Part shown: piece by piece, positions 52,109-61,914 of the stretch
How the letters are laid out: the number at the start of each line of letters is the position of its first letter
How positions within the stretch are numbered: position 1 is the first letter of the stretch
NCBI GenBank assembly: GCA_022606425.2
Contig: JAHDVF020000986.1
Location: 516,001 to 580,000 of the forward strand
DNA length: 64,000 nt
Source of the DNA: Lepidostoma basale
Lineage: Eukaryota > Arthropoda > Insecta > Trichoptera > Lepidostomatidae
Reading direction: 5' to 3'
The notes under the pieces: generated by a model
Told to the model about the DNA's origin: nothing
The model's database searches: none
Seen by the model: only the letters and a program-made list of their open reading frames with translations
Made by a program: the position numbers and the translations under genes

Positions 52109-52161
52109 TTTACCTTTTCACAAACATATTTCGGACTATAAAAGTCCTTCTTCAGTGTAAA
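52109..52161 (-). ncRNA. Hammerhead-ribozyme-like motif
   Basis: Minus strand: TTTACA then CTGAAGA, extra A, stem II GGAC/GTCC (loop TTTTATA), GAAAT, ATGTT. Stem I pairs ACA with TGT, then after a one-sided GAAAAGGT loop TTT with AAA. The architecture matches 8694-8746. One change at C15.2 (C to T). Confidence 0.55.
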
Positions 52162-52244
52162 TATAGCATAAATAAGTATCTGTTGTATAGTAAATATAAG
52201 TACAAGTACAAGTATGGTATTTATGATGTAAGTATAAGCATAGT

Positions 52245-52775
52245 TAACTAACTAACCAACTAACCATTACACAATTTCCCCGTAGGGGTAGACAGAGATG
52301 ATGGATCGCCGCAATGCTATGTCCTGGCATACCTCTCGGGCTTCTTCTAAATTCATTCATCGTACCATGCACGTACGTCGATTATTCCGACTTCGAATGT
52401 GGCCGCCTTTTAGTAATTGATTAATTTGGCCATGCCATGTTTTCCTCGGTCGACCTCGGCTTCTTTTTCCACTCACGCTGCTTGTGTACAAGTTTTTAAC
52501 CATTCTACTCTCATCCATTAGTTCCATATGTCCAAACCATCTCAGGGATCCCTTTTTAATTTTATCCATGATGCAGTCATCTGCCTTATATTTCTTTCTT
52601 ATTTCATCGTTCGGTATTCTATCATACAATTTATCCTGCTTTCATCCTTCTTTTGTCAGCTCCAAGCTTCACTTCCATGAGGGTTGGCACTAGAACTCCA
52701 TTGTGTGCTGCCATCTTTGCTTCTGTGGATATATTTCTGTTTGCAGTAATGACTTTTTTACAGTAATGGCTTTAA
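52245..52775 (-). mobile_element. RTE-like LINE 3' fragment (dead)
   Basis: Minus frame (52629-52357): YDRIPNDEIRKKYKADDCIM, SLRWFGHMELMDESRMVKNL, GRPRKTWHGQINQLL. 5' part degraded by deletions; 3' end near 52250 (AACTAACCATTACACAATTTCC). Confidence 0.85.
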
Positions 52776-52792
52776 TATAAGCACAGTTAAAA

Positions 52793-52846
52793 CATATAAA
52801 CCGAAGAAGAATATGTGAAGTCCGAAACATGTTTGTGAAAAGTGCA
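52793..52846 (+). ncRNA. Hammerhead-like motif (decayed)
   Basis: CCGAAGA, A … GTCC, GAAACATGTTTGTG (52801-52837). The 5' side of stem II is mutated, so probably inactive. Confidence 0.4.
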
Positions 52847-52925
52847 AAAAACTGTTGTAGTAAAATAGTTTTCTGAAGTAATTCAAGAGTGAATTAAAAT
52901 TTTCAAATTTTATTTTATATTATAT

Positions 52926-53335
52926 TTTATTATTTATTTATTAAGGGTAACATACAGCGATATCAATAACATATGTATAATAAAATATTAAGAATAATTA
53001 AAATAAGCCCAATTACATGCTATCACAAATTTTTTTTTTTTTTTTTTTCTTTTCTTGTCTTTTTCTTTTTTCTTTTACATTTTAAAATTGTATTTTATTT
53101 TTAATTCATTATTACTAATAGTTTTCTCTTTATCTTATAAAAGTGTTACTTTATTACTCTTATATATTTAACCTTATGTCAGTTGTTATATAATATTTGT
53201 GGTAGCATGTAATTGGCCTTGTTTTGTTGTCTCTATGTGTTTATACTCATATACTGTAATTGCTGTTTGTTACCCTCGATAATAAAAAAAATAATAAAAA
53301 AAATAAAAATAAAATAAAATAAAATAATAGTTTAC
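52926..53335. repeat. Inverted pair of a LINE/SINE 3' end
   Basis: Minus copy 52926-53030 (AAGGGTAACATACAGC … TTACATGCTATCACAAA). Plus copy 53198-53335 (TTTGTGGTAGCATGTAATTGG … TTTGTTACCCTCGATAAT plus A-rich tail). Between them is poly-T and AT-rich spacer. The TTACCCTYGATAAT-plus-A tail suggests a LINE terminus. Confidence 0.6.
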
Positions 53336-54150
53336 AATTAACAAATGATAGTGTGAAACGAGATTGAAGTTAAACTAAGACAAAATGAGTTTTATATAAT
53401 ATTTTTTAAGAGTTAAAATACTTATAGTACTGAAAATAAAAAAATTAATAAAGATAAATAAATAAAAAGTAATATACGAGTATTATATTATAATATCATG
53501 TAACATCGTGGTCACATCCACGCCGAAATATTGTTCCGATCATTTTCTTAAAATTTCGCTCGTTCAAATGAAAAACATCAATGTCTCCAAAATACTTTTA
53601 TAATATTTCATGTGTTCATAAACTCTCGTCTAGGATAGATTCGATTCGCTGGCACAGTATAAGGTGTGGAATACTTGGTCGAAAAGTGCAACTAATTTTG
53701 GAACATTGTATATTTTTACATCTGTTACATTTGAACGTGCGGCGTGTGTCTAAATAGTCTTTGGTATCGATCAAGTGAATGGAGCCAAAGTTTCCACCAT
53801 ATTGCGCAACACCGAATCATTACCCGTTACGAAAATATAATCGGATTCATTTCATTAGCAAATAGATCGGACGTCGATCTGTTTTGCTCGGTTTAAGTTC
53901 ATTGCCATGCCAGAGAGGATTGCGAATTCCCGCGTGAGGAAAATTAAGATAACATCGATTAGAGAATTATAAATCAATCTTAATTAGCTTAATGGTTTTC
54001 CGATTTGAATTCCGTACAAATAAACGTATTGGAATATCCAATTAAAGATATTGTTTCATTGATCTCTGTGGGAAAACGAACTAAACAGATTCTATCTTTT
54101 CGCTTTTTTATTATTACTTTTTCAAACCAAGTCGTAATCGTTTACAATTA
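53336..54150. other. No gene recognised
   Basis: 53500-53960 is less AT-rich and may contain an old repeat; no frame or termini found. Confidence 0.35.
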
Positions 54151-54154
54151 ATTT

Positions 54155-54385
54155 TGACGACCCTCGTGACAGAATGGCAAGCGCTATAATTGCTTCACCG
54201 AATGTCCCGGGTTCGATTCCCGTCGATGGCAGTGTGATTGTCATGTTGTCTTTGGTCTGGTGTAGAATTCACGCGACAATAAAATGGCGATAAGCTACTT
54301 TACATATGTCATGAGTATCAATAGCTAAAACAGTTGTATACAGTAATTGGGTTCAAATAACCTGCTGTATACACATATGGAAAGC
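54155..54385 (+). mobile_element. tRNA-derived SINE (near full length)
   Basis: GACCCTCGTGACAGAATGGC (A-box region), CCCGGGTTCGATTCCCG (B box), GGCAGTGTGATTGTCATG, GTCTGGTGTAGAATTC, GACAATAAAATGGCGATA, and the end ATTGGGTTCAAATAACCTG. Confidence 0.85.
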
Positions 54386-54389
54386 AACG

Positions 54390-54612
54390 GAAACTACCAC
54401 ATAAAAGGTTTAAGTAGCATCCTTAGAACCAGCAAAAATGTTACACTGCAAACCAATCCCTTGGATTAAAACTAGCTTGGGAGAAGAGTAATTTATATTT
54501 GGAATGCGGAAATATTTTAAATTTCTTTTAAAAAAAAAGACATTGAAAAGATGACTCGACATCTACACAAATGAAGCGTAAGTAAATGGAATTTGCTTAG
54601 ATATTTTTTTTA
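54390..54612. other. No gene recognised
   Basis: AT-rich, no feature seen. Confidence 0.4.
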
Positions 54613-54617
54613 TCATT

Positions 54618-54845
54618 TTAAAGGCAGAAACATACTATTAACACGCGACGTGGCGTGTTTACTCCCACCACCGGCAACACGTCGATCTAGCTCGTCTGGA
54701 TCGGGTGGCGTGTGCGCGCATGGCGTCGCGTCGGGTGTTCGTAGTGTGATTCTGTTCATAGAAAACAATACAATTTGATTCGACTCAACACGCATCACGT
54801 GGCATCGGGTGGCGTGGCGTGTTAATAGTATGATTCTGCCTTAAA
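54618..54845. mobile_element. MITE with 24-bp TIRs and TTAAA duplication
   Basis: Element 54623-54840 (218 bp). TIRs GGCAGAAACATACTATTAAC and, reversed at the right, GGCAGAATCATACTATTAAC. Flanked by TTAAA at 54618-54622 and 54841-54845. GC-rich interior (CGTCGATCTAGCTCGTC, GGCGTGTGCGCGCATGG). Superfamily not assigned. Two mirrored short frames are by-products. Confidence 0.8.
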
Positions 54846-55015
54846 TCTCTTAAACTCATGATTTTAGAATTCGAATGTAAAACACGTATGATATCGAATT
54901 TATCATCTTGCTTTTTTTAAATTTCGACTTATATATTTTTTAACTCATTGATCCGATCTTTGCATTGATGAAGCATTCTTGTAAAAAAAACGGATTAGTG
55001 ATGGGTACACATTAA
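54846..55015. other. No gene recognised
   Basis: AT-rich. Confidence 0.4.
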
Positions 55016-55019
55016 ATAT

Positions 55020-55272
55020 ATTTATTACTAATGTTAACGATGTAAATGGAACTCGAAATAGATGAAGACCGAGGAAAACGTGGCACGATCAAATAAATCA
55101 AATATTGAATGTCGGCCACTTGAGGAATCGGAAAAATCGACGCGCGTGCATGACACGGTGTATGAATGTTGAAGGGCGAGAGAAGTATGTCAGAAAAGAA
55201 AAGTGTGGCAGTCCATTATTTCTGCCTTTCCCTTCGGAGAGACGGCGTGATGGTTAGTTTGATAGTTTTTTT
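55020..55272 (+). mobile_element. RTE-like LINE 3' end
   Basis: GTTAACGATGTAAATGGAAC … AAGACCGAGGAAAACGTGG … GAGACGGCGTGATGGTTAG. The last 240 bp of the family, with stops. Confidence 0.8.
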
Positions 55273-55374
55273 TATTTACTAATGTTCTTTTTTAGAAATA
55301 TTTATAATGTTTAAATCTTGTCAGGCACCATAAAATTACTAAAGCCTAATTTATAAAGGTTTTCAAATCAAATC

Positions 55375-55570
55375 AAATCAGTTTATTAACTCAAAAGACA
55401 TTACAAACAGCAAAATGTTTAAGGCATCTATTGGGTACAGGTAAAATATTATAAAAATACAACATAATACTAGGAACGCATTAGGCATTCACTAATATGA
55501 AAGACGCCGATCTCCAAGGAGACCGCGTTCAGAAGACTAATTGCTCTTCCCACCGGTGTCATTTTGTATG
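55375..55570 (-). repeat. Dispersed 3' repeat ('CCGGTGGGGAGAGCAA' family)
   Basis: Complement of the block at 19616-19740 (ATATGAAAGACGCCGATCTCC, GCTCTTCCCACCGGTG). It begins with AATCAAATCAAATCA, the complement of a simple-repeat tail. Confidence 0.55.
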
Positions 55571-55574
55571 AAAA

Positions 55575-55865
55575 GCTAGTACTTCCAGCTTGCTTCAATT
55601 TCTATATTAGAGTTCTTCTGTTTTTTTAATAGATTTGACGATCTGTGACACATAAATTATGTCTCCTGAGATGATGAAGTCCAACTGCCCCTCCATTATT
55701 GGGTGAACGGTCTTAAAGTTTTTTTACTAAATAATTATATCTTTGAGTTAATTGTGTGAAATTATAAGGTGTCTGTATCAAAACATTAACAGTAGATTTT
55801 TTTATTTATTAAAAATGGTTATTTCCTAACGTCGAAAAATTTACCATATCGCAGAAATTTTAGTT
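55575..55865. other. No gene recognised
   Basis: AT-rich, no feature seen. Confidence 0.4.
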
Positions 55866-56215
55866 ACAAATCTTCTTCTTCTTCTTCTTCTTCTCCTTAT
55901 AGACCTTTGGTCTGTTCCTGAAATCAGGCTGGCCTCTCTTGGGAGGTTGACTCCCAGCTCTCTCTCCATCTCTTCGGCGGTCTTCCGGGGGGACGGCAGC
56001 CGGCAGGAATCTGATGCGCCACAGCGTGTGGGTATCTTCTGCGTTGTCTGCCCCATCTCACGACATCCTTGCAGATCTCGCGGATGGCCGTATTCCTCAC
56101 CCTATCGCGAATAGTCTTTCCTGTTATCATCCTCAGGGTTCTCATCTCTGCCACCCGTACTTTAGCCTTCGTTCTTGTGGTATCCGCTCTGGTCTCAATG
56201 CTATGTTACAAATCA
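55866..56215 (-). mobile_element. LINE ORF2 C-terminal fragment (RTE-like, second family)
   Basis: Minus frame: RVAEMRTLRMITGKTIRDRV, RNTAIREICKDVVRWGRQRR and GRPPKRWRESWE after a shift. Ends in GAAGAAGAAGAAGAAGAAG (complement of 55871-55893). Confidence 0.8.
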
Positions 56216-56525
56216 TCACGCAATTTTGTGGTAAAATCGATCACTTTTATTACTTTTTAACAAAAGCATAATCGATTAAAAATTATTCAATAAACCCATC
56301 ACTACACGCAACTAATTCTTTATTATCGTCGTTATTTTTTGTTGGCATCCAATTCTTGTTACTCTTAAGGATTAGCAATAATTTTCTATGGATGTTAAAC
56401 TCGTTTAAAAGTTCAGTGCCGTGTTTTTTTAAACGATTTTTTGTTGTCTATAATTGATTGAAAATATTATAATTGAGAGTTGTATCAATTAACAGTCATT
56501 TAAATTATTTTATTTTATTTTATTT
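56216..56525. other. No gene recognised
   Basis: AT-rich; (TTTTA)n-type repeats at 56505-56532 adjoin the SINE tail. Confidence 0.4.
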
Positions 56526-56529
56526 TATT

Positions 56530-56768
56530 TTTTCTCCTTGTATACAACAGGTCGCTTGAACCCAATTACTATATACAATTTATTTTAGCTATTATATTGA
56601 TTCTCATGACATGTGATAGGTAGCCAATCTATCGCCATTTTATTGTCACGTGAATTCTACACCAGACCAATGACAGTGTGACAATCACACTACCATCACC
56701 GGGAATCGAACCCGGGACCTTGTGAATGGAAGTCGGAGCTCTTACCACTCAGCCACGAAGGTCGACAC
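56530..56768 (-). mobile_element. tRNA-derived SINE (full length, minus)
   Basis: Reverse complement of the consensus: tail TTGTATACAACAGGTCGC, body TATCGCCATTTTATTGTCAC, GACAGTGTGACAATCACAC, B box GGGAATCGAACCCGGG, head CTCAGCCACGAAGGTCG. Confidence 0.9.
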
Positions 56769-56807
56769 TAATCGACGGTTAATAAACACTAATATATAAC
56801 GACACAT

Positions 56808-57002
56808 TGACGACTTTCGTGGCCGAGTGGTAAGTGCATTGACTGCCACCCTGAAGTTTCCGAGTTCGATTCCCGTCGAGGGCAGTGTGATTCTCACACT
56901 ATCTTTGGTCTGGTGTAGAATTCGCGTGACAATAAAATGGCGATAGATTACCTACCTATCGCATGTCACGAGAATCACTATAATAGCTATAATACCCTTT
57001 AA
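56808..57002 (+). mobile_element. tRNA-derived SINE (plus)
   Basis: GACTTTCGTGGCCGAGTGG (A box), GAGTTCGATTCCCG (B box), GGCAGTGTGATTCTCACAC, GTCTGGTGTAGAATTCGCG, GACAATAAAATGGCGATAG. Head-to-head with the copy at 56530-56768, 40 bp apart. Confidence 0.88.
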
Positions 57003-57124
57003 ATCGATTTGGCTCATGTTGTCATGATGTAGAGAGCGATTCAACAAAATAATAATAATAATAACTAATAGGTTGTATTTTCATAACACCGTGATTTAAT
57101 TGAATTAAAATGTTATTTTACATA

Positions 57125-58002
57125 GTAGTTATTGGAAACAAGAATTTATCAATGAAAGAGTAAATAGTCGTTCACAGTGGAGTTCTTGTTCCAAACGTTA
57201 TGCATGGAAGCGTAGCAATGAACTGACAGAAGAAGGATGAGAGCAGAATAAATGCGGTAGATGAAATCCATTAGATGTATATGTAGTAAAACGATGTATG
57301 ATAGAATATCGAATACAGTAGAACGTCGTTTATCCGGACGTCAGTTAACCGGAACGTCAATTATCCAGACAAGCCGAGATATGAAGCGCAAAAAAGACGA
57401 AGAAACCTTGTTAAAAAAAATCTCTGATTGTTTTTCCAGTACTGTGGAGTGATGTAAGCCTTTTTATGTACATGTACTACATACATACTTGTTTTTGGAG
57501 TAAAATTTGTGATTTCATAATCAATAAATGAGCCGAGGTAAAAAAAATCGATTAACACCTTATTTTGCTAAAAGAATTGGCGCTTGTTTGATATTGTTTC
57601 GGAATAATATTCCGGATAAACGACGTTCTTATTTACTGATATCAAGATGGAAATTAGAAGAGAAGAAAGCATTATGAATAAAAGTATGAAAGGAGTACTG
57701 GGAATTATGAAAAGGCGTTGATTTTGACATATGGAAAGGGTGATTGAATAAAGAATAGTTTTAAAAGTTTACGTAAAGATGTGAACGAATTACGGAATCG
57801 AGGAAGACCGATGAAAACAAACGTGAAAAATTAATCAAATTTTAAAGGTCAGCCATGTTAGAAGCCGGGAAGAATCGACGTGCGTGTATGATTCCATATT
57901 CACTGTGTGAATATGGAGGAAGCAGGACAGGTATGTCAGGATAAAGTAGTGTGGCATTATCTCAACCTACCCTGCCGGGAAACGGCGTAATGGTTTGCTT
58001 GT
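57125..58002 (+). mobile_element. RTE-like LINE fragment split by a MITE
   Basis: 57125-57313: AGTTATTGGAAACAAGAATT … ACGATGTATGATAGAATATCG. 57641-58002: GGAAATTAGAAGAGAAGAAAG … CCGGGAAACGGCGTAATGG. The text continues across the insertion (DRIS|…). Many stops. Confidence 0.85.
57314..57641. mobile_element. pogo-like MITE nested in the LINE
   Basis: Left end CAGTAGAACGTCGTTTATCC (57316). Right end, reversed, CAGTAAATAAGAACGTCG, then TTTATCCGGA. TA at 57314-57315 and 57640-57641. The interior has a basic open piece (MKRKKDEETLLKKISDCF, 57381-57434). TA targets and CAGTA…CCGGA termini fit pogo/Tigger-type elements. Confidence 0.7.
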
Positions 58003-58004
58003 TT

Positions 58005-58685
58005 TATAAAACAGATGAATGCGAAAAGACAAAAAAATTCTATGATTGCGTTTAGGAAAAGACATTAGATTGTTTCGGTATAAAGTTCCGTTTCGCTTGT
58101 ATTAGAAAATTGAAAAAATCGGATATAGTAACTCGAGCGTAATAGATTTTGTTATTATTAAAAAATATGTATTATAATTATTATCAAACAATAACAACAC
58201 ATGGTCACCCTGGTTACCCCAATACGATTAACGCTAGTATACATATATGCGGTCTTGGTGATTGTTGCTCTCGTTTACACATTGTGGTGACTATCTTAAC
58301 ATAAAAACTTATTATATAACTTCTATACAATATAACTAAAAAAACATTTTGGTCGGAATGTGTTAAGTACAGATTCATCCACTTTGATAAAATACAAAAG
58401 AACTCTTACAATCCTTTACGAATAACTTTGTTTTAGTACATACTTCGGTATAGATCCATTTGGCATTACTTAATTAAAGTGGTTTATATACTCATTTAAC
58501 GAGTGTATTATAAATATATTTAATAATGTCACATCACAAATTAAGTGCTTCATACGAAAGTATAAAAAATTACACTTTTATTTTTTTCCTATTAGGTTAA
58601 TTTTTAATGCTATTTTTGATTATCAGATTTAATTTTAATATTTATTGATAAATTCAAAATATCTTCCATACAATGTATACGGGGG
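58005..58685. other. No gene recognised
   Basis: AT-rich, no feature seen. Confidence 0.4.
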
Positions 58686-58689
58686 TCAA

Positions 58690-59352
58690 CAATCAAATCT
58701 GCAACATAGCGTGAATGGCGAAAATCTTGAGCAAGCAGATGAGTTTGTTTATTTAGTTAGAATGTTTACAAAGGATGGGCGAGTGGAAAGGGATATTGAA
58801 ATAAGGGTTGGGGCAGGCAATAAAGAGAATGGGGCAGTTTAAGTTGTCATCGCAACCTATCCAAAAAAGCTATAATGGCAGTGCACAATGGTGTTCTTGT
58901 ACCGACCCTTATGTATGGAAGCGAAGCACGGAACTGGCAAAAGAAGGATGAAAGTAGAAATGAGATACCTTAGACGAATGTGTGGAAAAACTTTGTATGA
59001 TAGAGTGTAGAATGAAAATATAAGAAGTGAATGTAGTGCGAATGAAAGTGTTATGAACAAAGTAATGAAAGGAACATTAAGATGGTTTGGACACATGGAA
59101 AGAATGAATGTAGAAATAATGGTAAAAAAAGTATATGTTAATGGAACTAGAAATAGAGGCAGACCGAGGAAAACGTGGCACAAATATTGAATGTCGACCA
59201 CGTGAGGAGTCAGAGAAATCGACGCGCGTGCATGACACGATGTATGAATGTTAAGGAAGCGAGAGAAGTATGTCAGGAAAGAATTGTGCTGCAGTCCATT
59301 CTCTCTGTCTACCCCTTCGGGGAGACGGCGTAATGGTTAGTTAGTTAGTTAG
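58690..59352 (+). mobile_element. RTE-like LINE 3' fragment (dead)
   Basis: SVNGENLEQADEFVYLVRMF … RVGAGNKENGAV, then frameshifts through LMYGSEARNWQKKDES to the 3' end GGCGTAATGG(TTAG)n at 59326-59352. Confidence 0.85.
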
Positions 59353-60595
59353 TTAACAATCAAGTAACAAGTATTTTTATTCATTCAAAATCATTTACAA
59401 TTACTTATTTTAGAATATGTTTGTTATGACCACTATAGGTGGCATCTAAGTAACTATATTTCTACCACTTATCAATTCACGACACCACATTTTAACTATG
59501 TCGTATAAAATATCTTCCATAGTAGTCAACAACACTTGGTAAATCTATGTTGGGGTTAACATTTTTTTTTTTGAGAAAACTTGACAAGAGCATTGCTCGG
59601 TCGCGTCCATGTTGGCACTGAATATCTTGGCTGAGATTGGCTACTTGCAGCAACTTGCATCTTGATGAAAGTCACGAAGACACGTCAGCCTAAACAATAA
59701 ATCGAAAGCACATTGATTCTTGAACTTAAAATAGGTCAGAGTGAAGCTTTTGAATTCATCCTCGTAAATCTAATCATATTTTTAAATGTTTGTTGATATT
59801 TTAAAATACATTAAATATTCATATTCACGTCAATCGCCAAAATCAAAGTCTCAAAATTTCAATATCCACTTGCATAGATAAATATTTATTTTATGAATTG
59901 TGTATTTTAAAAAGTATTATTATAATACTTGAATTTCAGTTGGGTTCACAAGTAGAAAAATTCAAAATCACGTTTTGAAGTTTGCACGGAATTGCTAATT
60001 CAAGTGCTGCTCTTTTATGGATATTGGCACTAACAACTTTATGCCTACATCAACGTTTTATTATTTATTGTAAAACATTTATGTGATGAGCGTGATGTAA
60101 ATTTGCAATGCAAATACTCCAAGGGGGTCAGATATTACCTCAGAACTGTGCACCGAGCGCTTCTTGTTATTCTCGGGAAACGTTTACTAAAGGCGGCAGT
60201 ACGCACTAGTGACGTGTAAGACTGAAGAATCAATTTCAAAAACTTGGCTTTTAATCCTCATAAAATACCACACCCACGAATAAAATCGAATCAATCAAAT
60301 AATCCATTTCTAAACTTCGATACGACTCTGCCCATGTAGCATCAGAATACTGATTGTTGTTTTTTAATCAATGATCACTCTTTTCTGCCAACAGGTTATG
60401 ATGCTATCCATATATTTGTCAGGACAATCAAATGAAAAGAAAATCGAATACATATTTTATATTTTGCATACGTGGACCTGTATTTTTATTTATATAGCAG
60501 TTATCTCCGGATGTCTGAGGAACATTATTTGAGATAATAAGCATATGCTAGTGGAAAATGCATCAGGCCCATAATGACTTACGGAATCCAAGCAA
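59353..60595. other. No gene recognised
   Basis: AT-rich. 60110-60230 is less AT-rich, unassigned. Confidence 0.4.
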
Positions 60596-60599
60596 AAGT

Positions 60600-60965
60600 A
60601 GTACTTACTTACTACTTTCTATGGCCATACAACTCTTGAAGAGATTTAGCCTCCTTGATGATTTTTTGCCAAGCTCCTCGATCCTGCGCCTTTTGCTCCC
60701 AGCGGTCCGATTCGCCCAACCTAGCCAGGTCAGCCAGAACATTGTCCATTTAGCGCTGTCTAGGCCTTCCTAAAGGTCTTACTCCAGTCGGTCTAGACGC
60801 GTACAGGGTCTTGATTGCTCTGGTATCTTCGGCTCGGCATACGTGCCCGATCCATGCTAGGCGACCGGCTCTCACCGTGCTCGTTATAAGGGGCTACTGG
60901 GTCATCGTACGGATCTCTTGGTTGGTCCTATGCCTCCAAGTTCCCTTCTTCTTCAGGAACTGACT
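60600..60965 (-). mobile_element. LINE 3' fragment (ACTTACTTACTACTTTC end)
   Basis: About 80 percent similar by eye to 50350-50630 over its first 300 bp (CCATACAACTCTTGAAGA, CTCGATCCTGCGCCTTTTGC, GCTCGTTATAAGGGGCTACT) and extends further to AAGTTCCCTTCTTCTTCAGG. Frames broken. Confidence 0.7.
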
Positions 60966-61245
60966 ACAGGAGTGAAATCATATGTAGATGTAACATAGGT
61001 GTAATCACATTCCTCGAATGAGTTGACCAATGCCAAGATCTAGTCACTAGACTAGCTCATGTCTTGAATATTGTAGAGAATGTGATTTGGACTAGCTATC
61101 TATGGTTATTTTTAAAAGAAGAACTCATCGGAGGCCGGCATATTCGTTTAGCCTCCATGTGTCTACTGGTAAAATATAATCTTACACATAAATGATGTTA
61201 CATCTTTCTTCAACTGAATGTTTGTTTTTATTTTATTTTATGCAA
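60966..61245. other. No gene recognised
   Basis: 61020-61180 is less AT-rich, unassigned. Confidence 0.35.
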
Positions 61246-61249
61246 TCGT

Positions 61250-61465
61250 AATTACTACGAAGTGACCCCTGTGACGGAAAACATGAGGAAGAGTCATCTG
61301 CGTGGTACAGGCATGTGTGCAGAAGGGGGAAGACCACGTCGTCTAAAAGGCCCTTCAAATGGACACTGAAAGGAGAGGACTGGGTCGGTCTTCAGTAACT
61401 TGGCTGTCCATCGTCAAGAATGGCATGAAAATACTGCAAGTCGACAGCGGAATGTCCCAAGACTA
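61250..61465 (+). mobile_element. LINE ORF2 C-terminal fragment
   Basis: Text 'EVTPVTENMRKSHLRGTGMC' and 'VDSGMSQD' matches 'D-VPV-EKMRE-RLRW-GHV' of RTE-type LINE tails. Short and frameshifted. Confidence 0.65.
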
Positions 61466-61585
61466 AGGGTACGGCCACACCGGAGTACCTGGGTAGGAGT
61501 CAAGACACAGTTCGCTTGTGATCACGCCCTGTGGCGCGGAGCGTATAGTGTGGCCGGTCCCATAGTGCATTGGTTCACCGGGTAT
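61466..61585. repeat. Possible small DNA element (GTACGGCCACACCGG)
   Basis: AGGGTACGGCCACACCGGAG at 61466 and AGTGTGGCCGGTCCCATAG at 61548 are partly complementary. GC-rich island of 120 bp in AT-rich DNA, perhaps a decayed MITE. Confidence 0.35.
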
Positions 61586-61689
61586 TCATTTTGACTGGTA
61601 AAGCCTGGCAAAGTTATGAGAGCCAAACCTAAATAAGTAGGAAATTGCAAGACAAAACAAAAATACATACAATCGACGTAGTTATTATT

Positions 61690-61914
61690 TTAAAAAGTTT
61701 GTTGTTTTGGCCGAAACACTGTGATACTTCAACATTATAAACTGTTCAAATATAAACACTGTTATGATATCACAATTTTTATTATTTGTTACGATAGCTG
61801 TTTCGCCAACCGATATTGGCATCATCAGGTGCTACAAACAACTCTAACTTCAGCAAGAACTTTAAAATGTTTGCTCAAACTTCAAAAAATTGTGATATCA
61901 TAACAGTGTTTTAA
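61690..61914. repeat. Foldback with hammerhead-like core
   Basis: AAACACTGTTATGATATCAC (61754) and its complement GTGATATCATAACAGTGTTT (61892-61911) bracket a minus-strand motif at 61786-61836. It reads CAC, CTGATGA, extra T, stem II GCCAA/TTGGC (loop TATCGG), GAAAC. The core and stem II are intact. Confidence 0.6.

Larger units (their letters stand above)
52055..52890. mobile_element. Hammerhead foldback split by a LINE insertion
   Basis: Left arm (52062-52240) and right arm (52780-52890) are diverged inverted copies: CTTTTCACAAACATATTTCGG versus CCGAAACATGTTTGTGAAAAG. The RTE-like fragment 52245-52775 sits between them. Same class as 8345-8785. Confidence 0.65.

Noticed and set aside
54593..54798. 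Two mirrored 61-codon frames
   Set aside because: They sit inside the GC-rich MITE and arise from its composition.
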